This document shows positions 36,763 through 45,244 of a DNA stretch of 64,000 bases, one piece after another (within the stretch, counting starts at the first letter, position 1; each line of letters starts with the position of its first letter). Source of the DNA: Pseudonocardia sp. N23 (GTDB lineage Bacteria; Actinomycetota; Actinomycetes; Mycobacteriales; Pseudonocardiaceae); the NCBI RefSeq assembly GCF_002583555.1, contig NZ_BEGX01000052.1, positions 328,068 to 392,067 of the forward strand, read 5' to 3'. The notes under the pieces are model-generated. The model ran no database searches and had not been told where the DNA came from. It worked only from the letters and a program-made list of their open reading frames with translations. The position numbers and the translations under genes were made by a program.

Positions 36763-36806
36763 CCCGCCCTCGTCCAGGGCCCGGTTCGTCCGGGCAGGAG
36801 GGCGGG
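36763..36806 (-). terminator. Terminator of the kinase gene
   Basis: CCCGCCCTC (36763-36771) pairs with GAGGGCGGG (36798-36806). Inside, GCCCGG and CCGGGC close a TTCGT loop. The structure lies 5-48 bp after the kinase stop and before fbiC. Confidence 0.65.
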
Positions 36807-36810
36807 GACC

Positions 36811-38274
36811 TCAGGAGCCCGCGATCCGTGTCTCGGTCAGCTGCGCGCCGTCGGTGCGGCCCAGCACGCAGAGCACGCTCCGGGAACCGGCGCTGCTGCC
36901 CGCGTTGGCCGCGTCGAAGGTCTGTTGTCCGGGAACCAGCACCGTCAACGTCAGCGTGGCCTTGTCCGTCCCGGTGACGCGGGCCGAGTCGAAGATCAGC
37001 GAGCAGGCGGACCGGCCGTAGTCCGTGAGATCTTTGACGGCCGGGTAGGGCACCTTCGTGCTGCTGTCGAACGGCGTGAGCGACTCGAAGATCTCCAGGT
37101 CGTGCCGGTCGGTGCAGCTGGTCGACGCATTGGAGGTGATGAACCGGCCGGGGACGAGCTGGGCGTTCAGACAGGTCGGGTACGTGTAGTCGAACTGCGG
37201 GATCTGGCCGCCCGGGCCGTAGGTGAACGACTGCACGACCGATGCGGTCGTCCCACCGCCCCCGCCGCTGCCGCCCCCGAGCAGGCTCGCGCCACCCCAG
37301 GCGCCCAGGCCGAGCCCGGCCAGCAGCGCGACGACGGCGGCGATCACGATCGGCAGGGTGCGCCCCTTCGGGGCGGGCGCGGTGCCGGTGCCGAACGGCG
37401 GGCCCGGGTGGGTCGGGGCGACGATACGGCTGGTCGGGCTCGTCCCCATCGTGCCGGTGACGTCGCCGGGACGGGCCAGCATGACCTCGGCCTGCTCCGC
37501 GGTGAGCCGGGTCGCCGGGTTGCGGATGAGCAGGCCCGCGATGACGGCACCGAGGGGGCCGGTGCACCGCGGCGGCGGCGGGTCCTCGTTCATCACCGCG
37601 TAGATCGTCTGCGGGGTGGTCTCCCGGTTGAACGGGCCGGCCGCCTCGACGGCGTAGTAGAGGGTCGCGCCGAGGGCCCAGAGGTCGGCGGGCGGCGCCG
37701 CGTCGGCGCCCTCCAGCCGCTCGGGCGCCATGTAGCCGGGTGACCCGACGAGCAGGCCCGTCGTCGTCAGGCGGGGGTCGTCGGCGGCGTGGGCGATGCC
37801 GAAGTCGGTGAGGGTGACGCGGCCGTCGTTGCCGAGCATGACGTTGCTGGGCTTGACGTCGCGGTGCACCACCCCTCCCGCGTGGGCCCGGCGCAGCGCG
37901 GCCAGGACCTGGCGGGCGATCTCGGTGGCGGACCGCTCGTCGAGGGGGCCGCCGTTGCGCGACACCACATCGGTCAGGGTGTCGGCCTCGATCAGCTCCA
38001 TCACGATGTGGTCGACGCCCTCGTCGGCGACGACGTCGTGCACCGTGACGATGCCCGGGTGGTTGAGCCGGCCGGCGGTGCGCGCCTCGCGCAGCAGCCG
38101 CTCGCGGAACCGGGCGTGCTCCTCGGGCGAGAGGCCGTCGGGCAGCCGCAGCTCCTTGACCGCGACCTGACGGCCGATCACCCGGTCCTCCGCCCGCCAC
38201 ACCACGCCCATGCCGCCGCGGCCCAGCTCGCCGAGGACGACGTAGCGGCCGCCGATGACCCTGCTCGGGTTCAC
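36811..38274 (-). CDS. Membrane Ser/Thr kinase with septum-formation-like outer domain
   Basis: A 487-residue kinase with intact motifs: GRGGMGVVW, VAVK (Lys40), HRDVKPSNV (137-145), DFG (157-159) and APE (183-185). A TM segment (about 307-326) and Gly-rich spacer lead to an outer domain of about 145 residues. That domain has Cys residues in the pattern YPTCLNA, STSCTDRHDLEIF, SACSLIF, resembling the Septum_form family (CTxxHDxEV). The kinase may therefore sense a cell-surface event linked to division. GTG 38274 overlaps the TGA of the exonuclease III gene (GTGA), so the two are co-translated. Ligand and substrates unknown. Confidence 0.92.
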   Translation of the reverse strand: MNPSRVIGGRYVVLGELGRGGMGVVWRAEDRVIGRQVAVKELRLPDGLSPEEHARFRERLLREARTAGRLNHPGIVTVHDVVADEGVDHIVMELIEADTLTDVVSRNGGPLDERSATEIARQVLAALRRAHAGGVVHRDVKPSNVMLGNDGRVTLTDFGIAHAADDPRLTTTGLLVGSPGYMAPERLEGADAAPPADLWALGATLYYAVEAAGPFNRETTPQTIYAVMNEDPPPPRCTGPLGAVIAGLLIRNPATRLTAEQAEVMLARPGDVTGTMGTSPTSRIVAPTHPGPPFGTGTAPAPKGRTLPIVIAAVVALLAGLGLGAWGGASLLGGGSGGGGGTTASVVQSFTYGPGGQIPQFDYTYPTCLNAQLVPGRFITSNASTSCTDRHDLEIFESLTPFDSSTKVPYPAVKDLTDYGRSACSLIFDSARVTGTDKATLTLTVLVPGQQTFDAANAGSSAGSRSVLCVLGRTDGAQLTETRIAGS

Positions 38275-39077
38275 GACGCGTACCGGACGGTGACGGGCGC
38301 GTGGTCGGACCAGCGTTCCTGGTGAGAGGGTGCCCGCTCGACGACGGCGGTCTGCGCGCGCGCCGCCAGCCCTGCCGTGGCCACCTGCAGGTCGATGCGC
38401 CAGCCTGTGTCGTTGTCGAACGCGCGGCCGCGGTAGGACCACCACGAGTACGGGCCGTCGACACCCGGGTGCAGGCCGCGGACGACATCGGCCCAGCCGC
38501 CGGCGTACAGCTCCGACAGCCAGGCGCGCTCGTGGGGCAGGAACCCGGAGTTCTTCACGTTGCCGCGCCAGTTGCGGATGTCGGCCTCGGTGTGGGCGAT
38601 GTTCCAGTCGCCGCAGACCAGCACCTCACGGTCCTCCGCGGCCGCCTTGTCCCGGCGCAGCGCCAGGTAGGGCGCGAACGTCGCCAGGAACCGGTCCTTC
38701 TCCTCCTGGCGCGGGGTGCCGACGGTGCCGTTGGGCAGGTACAGCGACGCCACCGTGACGCCCGGGAGGTCGACCTCCACGTAGCGCCCGGCGTCGGCCC
38801 ACTCCGCCGCGTCGACCCCGACGCGCACCGCCTCCGGTTCGGTCCTGCTCAGCACCGCGACACCGGCCCGGCCCTGCGCCGCCGCACTCGGGGCGAGGGT
38901 CAGGTTCCAGCCGTCGCGGACGAGGACGTCCAGCAGCTCGGCCGGGAGATCCTCGTGGCGGGCGCGTGTCTCCTGCAGGCAGACGACATCGGCGTCGGTA
39001 GCGGCCAGCCACGCCGTGAGGCCCTTGGGGCCCGCTGCGCGGACGCCGTTGACGTTGACGGAGCTGACCGTGAGCAC
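38271..39077 (-). CDS. xthA: Exodeoxyribonuclease III / AP endonuclease
   Basis: A 268-residue member of the exonuclease III family, cutting DNA 5' to abasic sites and trimming 3' blocked ends in base-excision repair. Motifs are SSVNVNGVRAA, LQETRA (metal Glu), LYLPNGT, CGDWNIAH (Asp and Asn), GWADVVRG, WWSYRGRAFDNDTGWRID and the catalytic SDHAPV. All active-site residues are present. GTG 39077 start. Its stop overlaps the start of the kinase gene, an unusual repair-signalling coupling. Confidence 0.94.
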   Translation of the reverse strand: MLTVSSVNVNGVRAAGPKGLTAWLAATDADVVCLQETRARHEDLPAELLDVLVRDGWNLTLAPSAAAQGRAGVAVLSRTEPEAVRVGVDAAEWADAGRYVEVDLPGVTVASLYLPNGTVGTPRQEEKDRFLATFAPYLALRRDKAAAEDREVLVCGDWNIAHTEADIRNWRGNVKNSGFLPHERAWLSELYAGGWADVVRGLHPGVDGPYSWWSYRGRAFDNDTGWRIDLQVATAGLAARAQTAVVERAPSHQERWSDHAPVTVRYAS

Positions 39078-39120
39078 GGGAGGAGACTGACAGATCGGTC
39101 GCAGGCGCCGTAACGCCGGG

Positions 39121-39462
39121 TCAGCAGCTCGATCCGGCCTTCGCGGAGAGGCTGGAGTCGAGCGCCCAACGGTTCTCCCCCGACAGCTGCCGGTACCCGT
39201 TGACGACGTTGCGCTGCGCGTCGACCTCCTGCCCCTTCGTCAGCTCCCCGACGGGACCGAGCTCGACGCCGGGGTTGCCCCGCACGTTGACCGTGTCGGA
39301 GCCGACGACCATCACGCACCCCGTCGACCCGGTGGCGCCCTTGGAGAACTGGCCGGCGTCGATCAGCGCGAGGATCGTCAGGACGGTCCCGGCGACGAGG
39401 ACGAACGCCCACCCCTTGAAGGTGGACGAGTCGAGCTTCGGGACCGTGATCTTGGACGCCAT
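39121..39462 (-). CDS. Small membrane-anchored SH3-like protein
   Basis: A 113-residue protein. One TM helix (about residues 18-37, GWAFVLVAGTVLTILALID) follows a short cytoplasmic start MASKITVPKL. The outer part resembles a bacterial SH3 domain: a central segment DTVNVRGNPGVELGPVGELTKGQEVDA (given in parts) and a Cys at each end (Cys in STGCVMV, final Cys at the C-terminus) that could pair. It may bind cell wall or regulate an envelope enzyme. ATG 39462 is the natural start since upstream residues are unconserved. No close family assigned beyond the SH3-like pattern. Confidence 0.78.
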   Translation of the reverse strand: MASKITVPKLDSSTFKGWAFVLVAGTVLTILALIDAGQFSKGATGSTGCVMVVGSDTVNVRGNPGVELGPVGELTKGQEVDAQRNVVNGYRQLSGENRWALDSSLSAKAGSSC

Positions 39463-39546
39463 GAGCGGTCTGCGGCCTTTCGGGTGCGCGGGACCCGTCC
39501 ACCGTAGCCGAGAGCGACACCCCGATGACGCCCCGAAACGCCACAC

Positions 39547-39575
39547 GGCGCGCACCCCGTCGTGGGATGCGCGCC
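39547..39575 (-). terminator. Terminator of icd
   Basis: GGCGCGCACCCC (39547-39558) pairs with GGGATGCGCGCC (39564-39575) around a GTCGT loop. It lies 20-48 bp past the icd stop on the minus strand. Confidence 0.75.
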
Positions 39576-39594
39576 GCGTGGACGGACCGCTGCG

Positions 39595-40809
39595 TCAGGC
39601 GCGGGCCTTCTGCAGGTTCGCGTCCAGCGTCTCGAGGAACTCCTCGGTGGTCTGGAACGGCGCGTCCTTGGAGATGAGCAGCGCCAGGTCCTTGGTCATG
39701 CTGCCGCTCTCGACCGTCTTGATGACGACGTCCTCGAGCGCCTCGCTGAAGCCGATCAGCTCCTGGTTGCTGTCGAGCTTGCCCCGGTGGGCCAGGCCCC
39801 GCGTCCAGGCGTAGATCGACGCGATCGGGTTCGTCGACGTCGGCTTGCCCGCCTGGTGCTGGCGGTAGTGCCGGGTGACGGTGCCGTGCGCGGCCTCCGC
39901 CTCGACGGTCCTGCCGTCCGGGGTCGCGAGGACCGACGTCATGAGGCCGAGCGAGCCGAAGCCCTGGGCCACGGTGTCGGACTGCACGTCACCGTCGTAG
40001 TTCTTGGCAGCCCAGACGTAGCCGCCCTCCCACTTCAGCGCCGCCGCGACCATGTCGTCGATCAGGCGGTGCTCGTAGGTGAGGCCCGCGGCGTCGAACT
40101 GCTCCTTGAACTCCGACTCGAAGACCTCGGCGAACAGGTCCTTGAAGCGGCCGTCGTAGGCCTTCAGGATCGTGTTCTTGGTCGACAGGTAGACCGGGTA
40201 GTTCCGGGCCAGGCCGTAGTTCAACGACGCGCGCGCGAAGTCGCGGATCGAGTCGTCGAGGTTGTACATCGCCATCGCGACGCCGGAGCCCGGCGCCTGG
40301 AACACCTCGTGCTCGATCGGCTCGGAGCCGTCGGCCGGGGTGAACGTGACCGTCAGGGTGCCCTCGCCGGGGAACCGGAAGTCGGTCGCGCGGTACTGGT
40401 CACCGAACGCGTGACGGCCGACGATGATCGGCTTGGTCCAGCCCGGGACGAGCCGCGGGATGTTCGAGATGATGATCGGCTCGCGGAAGATCACGCCGCC
40501 GAGGATGTTGCGGATCGTCCCGTTCGGGGACCGCCACATCTTCTTCAGGCCGAACTCCTCGACGCGGGCCTCGTCAGGGGTGATCGTCGCGCACTTGACG
40601 CCGACGCCGTACTTCTTGATGGCGTTGGCCGCGTCGATCGTGATCTGGTCGTCGGTCTTGTCGCGCGCCTCGATGCCGAGGTCGTAGTACTCGAGGTCGA
40701 CGTCCAGATACGGGTGGATCAGCTTGTCCTTGATGAACTGCCAGATGATCCGGGTCATCTCGTCGCCGTCGAGCTCGACGACCTTGCCCTCGACCTTGAT
40801 CTTCGCCAT
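39595..40809 (-). CDS. icd: NADP-dependent isocitrate dehydrogenase
   Basis: A 404-residue dimeric (eukaryote-like) isocitrate dehydrogenase of the TCA cycle that makes 2-oxoglutarate and NADPH. Motifs are [31 protein letters not shown] with the isocitrate-binding Ser, GRHAFGDQY, the catalytic Tyr/Lys region, [17 protein letters not shown] and the NADP segment [15 protein letters not shown] 40809 follows AGGAGAG. Corresponds to icd1 (Rv3339c). Stand-alone transcription unit with its own terminator. Confidence 0.97.
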   Translation of the reverse strand: MAKIKVEGKVVELDGDEMTRIIWQFIKDKLIHPYLDVDLEYYDLGIEARDKTDDQITIDAANAIKKYGVGVKCATITPDEARVEEFGLKKMWRSPNGTIRNILGGVIFREPIIISNIPRLVPGWTKPIIVGRHAFGDQYRATDFRFPGEGTLTVTFTPADGSEPIEHEVFQAPGSGVAMAMYNLDDSIRDFARASLNYGLARNYPVYLSTKNTILKAYDGRFKDLFAEVFESEFKEQFDAAGLTYEHRLIDDMVAAALKWEGGYVWAAKNYDGDVQSDTVAQGFGSLGLMTSVLATPDGRTVEAEAAHGTVTRHYRQHQAGKPTSTNPIASIYAWTRGLAHRGKLDSNQELIGFSEALEDVVIKTVESGSMTKDLALLISKDAPFQTTEEFLETLDANLQKARA

Positions 40810-40910
40810 GTCGGCGGGCTCTCCTCTCGGGACGCGTCTCTTCTCCGGACAAGCGTACTGGTAAAGCTCGGGGCCACCCGGGTGACGTCCGCCCCGTTCA
40901 CCCCGCCCGG

Positions 40911-42239
40911 TCAGGCCGCACTGGTCACACCCGGTATGCGGCCCTCCCGGAACGCGTCCACGAACAGCGCGTGGTCGGCCCGAACCCGCGCCGCATACGT
41001 GTGCGCGAACTCCGTCACCCACCTCGTGAACTCCCGCTCGCGGCCGTCGGTCACCGCGAGGATCGCGTCCTCGGTCTGGAACGGCACCAGCGAGTGGTCG
41101 GCGTCCGCGTCGGCCACGCAGTGCACCTTCGCCGTCGCCAGCCCCAGGTACTCCACCACCGGCGCGATGTCGTCGGGTTCCGACAGGTTCGACCAGTCGA
41201 GGTCCGCCGCGTACGGCGACACCTCGCTCACGACGTACCCCACCCCGTCGAGCTCCGTCCAGCCGAGCAGAGGGTCCGCGTGCGCCTGCAACGCCCGCTG
41301 CGAGACGGCCGTCCGGTGCCCGTGGTGGGTGAAGTACCCCGACACCGACGCGTCGGCCACCACCCGCGACGGCGCCGCCACGTTGCCCTGCTTCATCGAC
41401 AGCACGACGTCGTTGTCCAGCGCCTGGTTGTAGCCCTCCACCAGCAGCGTGTACGCGGGCAGCCCCGCGCTGCCGATGCCGAAACCCGACCTGCCCGCCA
41501 CGTCCTTCACCGTGTACGTCACCGGGCGCGAACGCTTCGCCTCCGGGATCGTCTCCAGGTAGCGGTCGAACGCGGCCAGCACCGACGCGCGCTCGGCGTC
41601 GTCGAGCCGGCGCAGGCCCGCGACCTCTCGCAGCACCCGCTCCGTCCCCTCGATCTCGGTGATCTCGTCGAGCAGGTCGACGCGGGTGTGCAGCTTCGCC
41701 TCCTGCAGCACCCGGTGTACCGGACCGTCGGTCGTGTCCAGGCGCAGCGCGAACCGGCGGTCGCCCTCGTGCTCGGCGAACCAGCGCACCTGGTCCAGGT
41801 AGGCGTGGCAGTAGCGGGCGACCAGCGCCGAGATCGCCTCGTCCGACAGCGCCTTGCGCCACCCCAGCAGCGCGAGGCTCGCCGCGAACCGCGTCACGTC
41901 CCACGTGAAGTGCCCGACGTAGGCCTCGTCGAAGTCGTTGACGTCGAAGATCAGGACGCCGTCGCCGTCCATGTACGTGCCGAAGTTCTCCGCGTGCAGG
42001 TCGCCCTGGATCCACACCCGGCCCGTCCGGCCGTCGGCCCACGGGTCCTCGCGGCCCGCCACGTCGGCGTAGAACAGGCACGCGCTGCCCCGGTAGAACG
42101 CGAACGGGTCCGCCGCCATCTTGCGGAACTTCGTGCGGAACGCGGCCGGGTCGGCGCGCATCAGATCGGAGAACGCGTCGACCAGGGTGTCGACGATCAC
42201 CCCGGCCCTCGTCGCCTCGGTCGTGGCAGGGTCGCTCAT
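40911..42239 (-). CDS. DUF2252 family protein
   Basis: A 442-residue soluble protein of the DUF2252 family, a distant kinase/aminoglycoside-phosphotransferase-like fold. Visible conserved blocks are [24 protein letters not shown] (analogue of a phosphotransferase catalytic loop), [18 protein letters not shown] with putative metal-binding Asp, and late [12 protein letters not shown]. Biochemical function is not established for the family. ATG 42239. Divergent from folD across 111 bp. No substrate inference possible from the neighbours. Confidence 0.88.
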   Translation of the reverse strand: MSDPATTEATRAGVIVDTLVDAFSDLMRADPAAFRTKFRKMAADPFAFYRGSACLFYADVAGREDPWADGRTGRVWIQGDLHAENFGTYMDGDGVLIFDVNDFDEAYVGHFTWDVTRFAASLALLGWRKALSDEAISALVARYCHAYLDQVRWFAEHEGDRRFALRLDTTDGPVHRVLQEAKLHTRVDLLDEITEIEGTERVLREVAGLRRLDDAERASVLAAFDRYLETIPEAKRSRPVTYTVKDVAGRSGFGIGSAGLPAYTLLVEGYNQALDNDVVLSMKQGNVAAPSRVVADASVSGYFTHHGHRTAVSQRALQAHADPLLGWTELDGVGYVVSEVSPYAADLDWSNLSEPDDIAPVVEYLGLATAKVHCVADADADHSLVPFQTEDAILAVTDGREREFTRWVTEFAHTYAARVRADHALFVDAFREGRIPGVTSAA

Positions 42240-42338
42240 GGCGGTGATCGTGCCCGGATCCGCCGACGATGTCCTACCTCGCCCGGGGGGTCCGCCCGGG
42301 GCGGGGCACGTGGCGAGGTCGGCGACAACGGGGTCGGG

Positions 42339-42344
42339 AACAAT
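42339..42344 (+). promoter_or_regulatory. -10 element of leaderless folD
   Basis: AACAAT lies 6 nt before GTG 42351. The kinase gene at 10383 has nearly the same GACAAT-N6-GTG arrangement. Confidence 0.4.
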
Positions 42345-42350
42345 GGGACC

Positions 42351-43202
42351 GTGACCGCGACGGTGATGGACGGCAAGGCGACCCTGGCAGAGATGCTCGT
42401 CGAGCTCTCGGCGCGCGTGGAGAAGCTCACGGCGGCGGGAGCGACGCCCGGGCTCGGGACCGTGCTCGTCGGCGACGACCCCGGCTCGCACTCCTACGTC
42501 CGGGCCAAGCACCGCGACTGCGAGAAGGTCGGCATCCGCTCGATCCGCCGCGACCTGCCCGCCGACGCCTCCCAGGCCGACGTCGAACGTGCCATCGACG
42601 AGCTCAACGCCGACCCGGAGTGCACCGGCTACATCGTCCAGCTGCCGCTGCCCAAGGGGCTCGACTCCGGCGCCGCGCTCGAGCGCATCGACCCCGCCAA
42701 GGACGCCGACGGCCTGCACCCCTCCAACCTCGGACGGCTCGTCCTCGGCGAGCCCGGCCCGCTGCCCTGCACCCCGCGCGGCATCGTCGAGCTGTGCCGG
42801 CGCTACGGCGTCGAGCTCGCCGGGGCCCGGGTCACGGTGATCGGCCGCGGGGTGACCGTCGGCAGGCCACTGGGGCTGCTGCTCACCCGGCGCTCCGAGA
42901 ACGCGACCGTCACCCTCTGCCACACCGGCACCCGCGACCTCGCCGAGGAGGTCCGGCGCGCCGACGTCGTCGTCGCGGCCGCCGGTGTGCGCGGGCTGAT
43001 CACCGCCGACATGGTCCGGCCGGGCGCCACGGTGCTCGACGTCGGCGTCAGCCGCACCGACCTCGGGCTCGTCGGCGACGTCGACCCCGAGGTCACCGAG
43101 GTCGCCGGACTGATCGCCCCGATGCCCGGGGGCGTCGGGCCGATGACCCGCGGCATGCTGCTGACCAACGTCGTGGAGGCCGCCGAGCGGGCCCTCGGAT
43201 GA
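42351..43202 (+). CDS. folD: Bifunctional methylene-THF dehydrogenase/cyclohydrolase
   Basis: A 283-residue folate one-carbon enzyme that interconverts methylene-, methenyl- and formyl-tetrahydrofolate. Motifs are [20 protein letters not shown] (YVRxK active Lys), [27 protein letters not shown], the NADP loop [16 protein letters not shown] and [13 protein letters not shown] 42351 gives [15 protein letters not shown], similar to mycobacterial FolD starts. The stop overlaps the DUF3017 start (ATGA), the pair seen as Rv3356c-Rv3355c. Supplies formyl-THF for the PurN and PurH reactions encoded later in the window. Confidence 0.96.
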   Translation: MTATVMDGKATLAEMLVELSARVEKLTAAGATPGLGTVLVGDDPGSHSYVRAKHRDCEKVGIRSIRRDLPADASQADVERAIDELNADPECTGYIVQLPLPKGLDSGAALERIDPAKDADGLHPSNLGRLVLGEPGPLPCTPRGIVELCRRYGVELAGARVTVIGRGVTVGRPLGLLLTRRSENATVTLCHTGTRDLAEEVRRADVVVAAAGVRGLITADMVRPGATVLDVGVSRTDLGLVGDVDPEVTEVAGLIAPMPGGVGPMTRGMLLTNVVEAAERALG

Positions 43203-43510
43203 CCGACGTCGACAGCACCCGCCGCGGCTGGCGGGCCGTGCTCGCCGACCACGGCGCGCTGCTGCTGGTGCTGGCCATCGCGCTCGCCGGGATGCAACGG
43301 GTGCTGACGGCGCACTGGCGCGAGGGCGCCGTGCTGCTGGGCGGGGCGATGATCGTCGCCGCCGTGCTGCGGGTGATGCTGCCCCTGGAGCGGACGGGGC
43401 TGCTCGCGATCCGCAGCAAGGTCGTCGATGCGCTGCTGTACTCGGGCTTCGGCCTGGTCATGATGATCCTCGCGATCACGATCACCCGCGTGCGCCTGTC
43501 GGCCCCCTGA
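43199..43510 (+). CDS. DUF3017 small membrane protein
   Basis: A 103-residue protein with three hydrophobic segments (about 18-35, 43-61, 74-95), basic at its ends, matching the DUF3017 family that follows folD in many actinobacteria. Translationally coupled to folD by a 4-bp overlap. Function unknown; the strict linkage with folD is known from gene-order conservation, but no direct role in folate metabolism is shown by the sequence. Confidence 0.88.
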   Translation: MTDVDSTRRGWRAVLADHGALLLVLAIALAGMQRVLTAHWREGAVLLGGAMIVAAVLRVMLPLERTGLLAIRSKVVDALLYSGFGLVMMILAITITRVRLSAP

Positions 43511-43584
43511 CCTGATCCGACCCGTCCCGACCCTCACGCGAGTTCGGCGCGGCTCTCGGCGGGGCGTGGTGCGCGGCGCGGGGC

Positions 43585-44238
43585 TCAGCCGATGACCAGG
43601 CCGTGCGCGACCGCGAACCGGACCGCCGTCCCGGCGTCGACGGTGGCGCCGGTGAGCCGTGCCTGGACGAGCCCGTCGGCATCGATCCGCGCGCCGCGCA
43701 GGTCGGCGCCCTCGAGCCGGGTGTCGCGCAGCCGGGCCCCGGAGAGGTCCGCCCCCGACAGGTCGGCCTCGCGCAGGTCGGTCTCCACGAGGTTCGCCTC
43801 CCGCAGGCGCAGGCCCGACAGGTCGGTCTTGCGGAGATCGGCTCGGCCCAGCGCGACGAGCGTCAGGTCGCAGTCGGCGAAGGTGATCGGCCGTAGCCGC
43901 GCGCCGAGCAGGCTGCTGCCCATCAGCGAGCACCCGCGGAACTCCGCGCCGAGCAGCGTCACCCCCGTGAACGAGCACGTGCGCAGCGCCGTGCCGCGGT
44001 GCTGCGAGTCGCCGAGGTCGGCGCGGGAGAAGTCGCACTCGTCGAATGTGCAGGCCTCGGTCCGCAGTCCGCGCAGGTCCGATCCAGTGAACGAGCAGCG
44101 GACAAAGCGCCGCCGGACCCAGTGCTCACCGGCCGCGACGATCTCGGAGAAGTCCTCGTCCTCGTGGACCGGCTCCTCCGCCGGGTCGACCCCGCGGACC
44201 TCCTCGTCCCCGTCGACCGTTCCCGGCGCCTCCACCAC
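43585..44238 (-). CDS. Pentapeptide-repeat protein
   Basis: About 217 residues. From about residue 45 to 195 the sequence follows the A(D/N)LxX pentapeptide rule: FTGSDLRGLRTEACTFDECD, then DLSGADLSGARLRDTRLEGA, giving a right-handed quadrilateral beta-helix. Such proteins can mimic DNA and shield gyrase (MfpA/Qnr type), but most have unknown roles, and the gyrase-interaction C-terminus of MfpA is not recognisable here. GTG 44238 is chosen because GGAGG lies 6 nt before it; a longer frame to 44280 exists. Convergent with DUF3017. Confidence 0.85.
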   Translation of the reverse strand: MVEAPGTVDGDEEVRGVDPAEEPVHEDEDFSEIVAAGEHWVRRRFVRCSFTGSDLRGLRTEACTFDECDFSRADLGDSQHRGTALRTCSFTGVTLLGAEFRGCSLMGSSLLGARLRPITFADCDLTLVALGRADLRKTDLSGLRLREANLVETDLREADLSGADLSGARLRDTRLEGADLRGARIDADGLVQARLTGATVDAGTAVRFAVAHGLVIG

Positions 44239-44512
44239 TCCGCTCCTCCGAATTCCTCGACCGTCCCCGTCGGAAAGCACAGTCCCACACCCTCCGGCCG
44301 TTCTGTCGTACTACCCGGCCCACTAGGTGCCGGCCGCATCCGTCATTCGATTCGGATTCGCCCCGAACAGCCCTCCCGTCACCCTGGGTTCACCCGATCC
44401 GTTGACGGCACTGCCCGTTCGCAGGGGTGTATTCCGCCGTGCCGGGGCGCACAATCGGACCACCGATGGCGTTGGACGCCACCCGGTGACCGTCTCGACG
44501 AGGAGTGTGGTC

Positions 44513-45154
44513 ATGAGCGTTGAAAGCGACGTGCAGTCCGGGGCGCATGCCGCTGCGGAAACAGCTGCCCCGGCACCCGTTGGAAATCCCCTGCTGCTCG
44601 GCCTGGCGACCTTTCTGCCCGGTGGTATCACCCTTGGACTGTGGTTCGTCGGATATCTCGACACAGCGACGCTCCCCGGCGGGATGATCCCCGTCGTATC
44701 GATCTGTACGGGCATCTTCATGCTGGTCGCCACGGTCTGGGCCGGCCGCCTCGGGATGAGCACGGTCGCCGCCGTGCTCGGGACGTTCGCAGGCTTCTGG
44801 GCGAGCTTCGGAGTGCTGCTGGTCGGCCTGACCAGCGGTTGGTGGGGTGTCACGCAGGCCCCCCAGGTCGCGTCGGTGCAGCAGACCTACCTGTTGTCGT
44901 TCCTGATCGTGTTCCTGATCCTGACGCTGGCGACGCTTCGGCTGCCGATCGTCTTCACGTTGGGACTCCTGTTCGTCGTGGTGACGTTCGCGCTCGCATT
45001 CATCGCCGTGAGCGCGGGCAATGCCGGTCTGTTCCCCATCGCCGGCATCACGACGTTCATCTTCTGCGCGATCTTCGCCTACATCTTGATCGACGGCATC
45101 GGTCAGGATCTCGGTGGTCGGCCCATGCCCATGGGTAACCCGATGGTCAAGTAG
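44513..45154 (+). CDS. GPR1/FUN34/YaaH family (SatP-like) transporter
   Basis: A 213-residue membrane protein with six TM segments. The family signature NPxxLGL appears as NPLLLGLATF after a short acidic N-terminus, and the remaining helices match acetate/succinate uptake channels (AceTr). It would take up acetate or small carboxylates with protons. ATG 44513 follows GAGGAG by a good distance. The upstream 270 bp are less GC-rich than average and contain TTGACG (44402-44407) as a possible -35. A strong terminator follows. Confidence 0.88.
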   Translation: MSVESDVQSGAHAAAETAAPAPVGNPLLLGLATFLPGGITLGLWFVGYLDTATLPGGMIPVVSICTGIFMLVATVWAGRLGMSTVAAVLGTFAGFWASFGVLLVGLTSGWWGVTQAPQVASVQQTYLLSFLIVFLILTLATLRLPIVFTLGLLFVVVTFALAFIAVSAGNAGLFPIAGITTFIFCAIFAYILIDGIGQDLGGRPMPMGNPMVK

Positions 45155-45168
45155 GTCCGTTTTACCCA

Positions 45169-45201
45169 CCGGACACCCCGCCTTTCGGGCGGGGTGTCCG
45201 G
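45169..45201. terminator. Bidirectional terminator between transporter and dnaE2
   Basis: CCGGACACCCCGCC (45169-45182) pairs perfectly with 45188-45201 around a TTTCG loop, 14 bp after the transporter stop and 43 bp from the dnaE2 stop. Confidence 0.85.
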
Positions 45202-45244
45202 TCGCGTTTCCGAAATGTAATGCAATTCGTGCTCCCCCTCGTGG

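Noticed and set aside
43585-44238. Pentapeptide protein as a fluoroquinolone-resistance MfpA
   Set aside because: The repeat rule alone is not specific. No MfpA-type C-terminus or gene context was seen.
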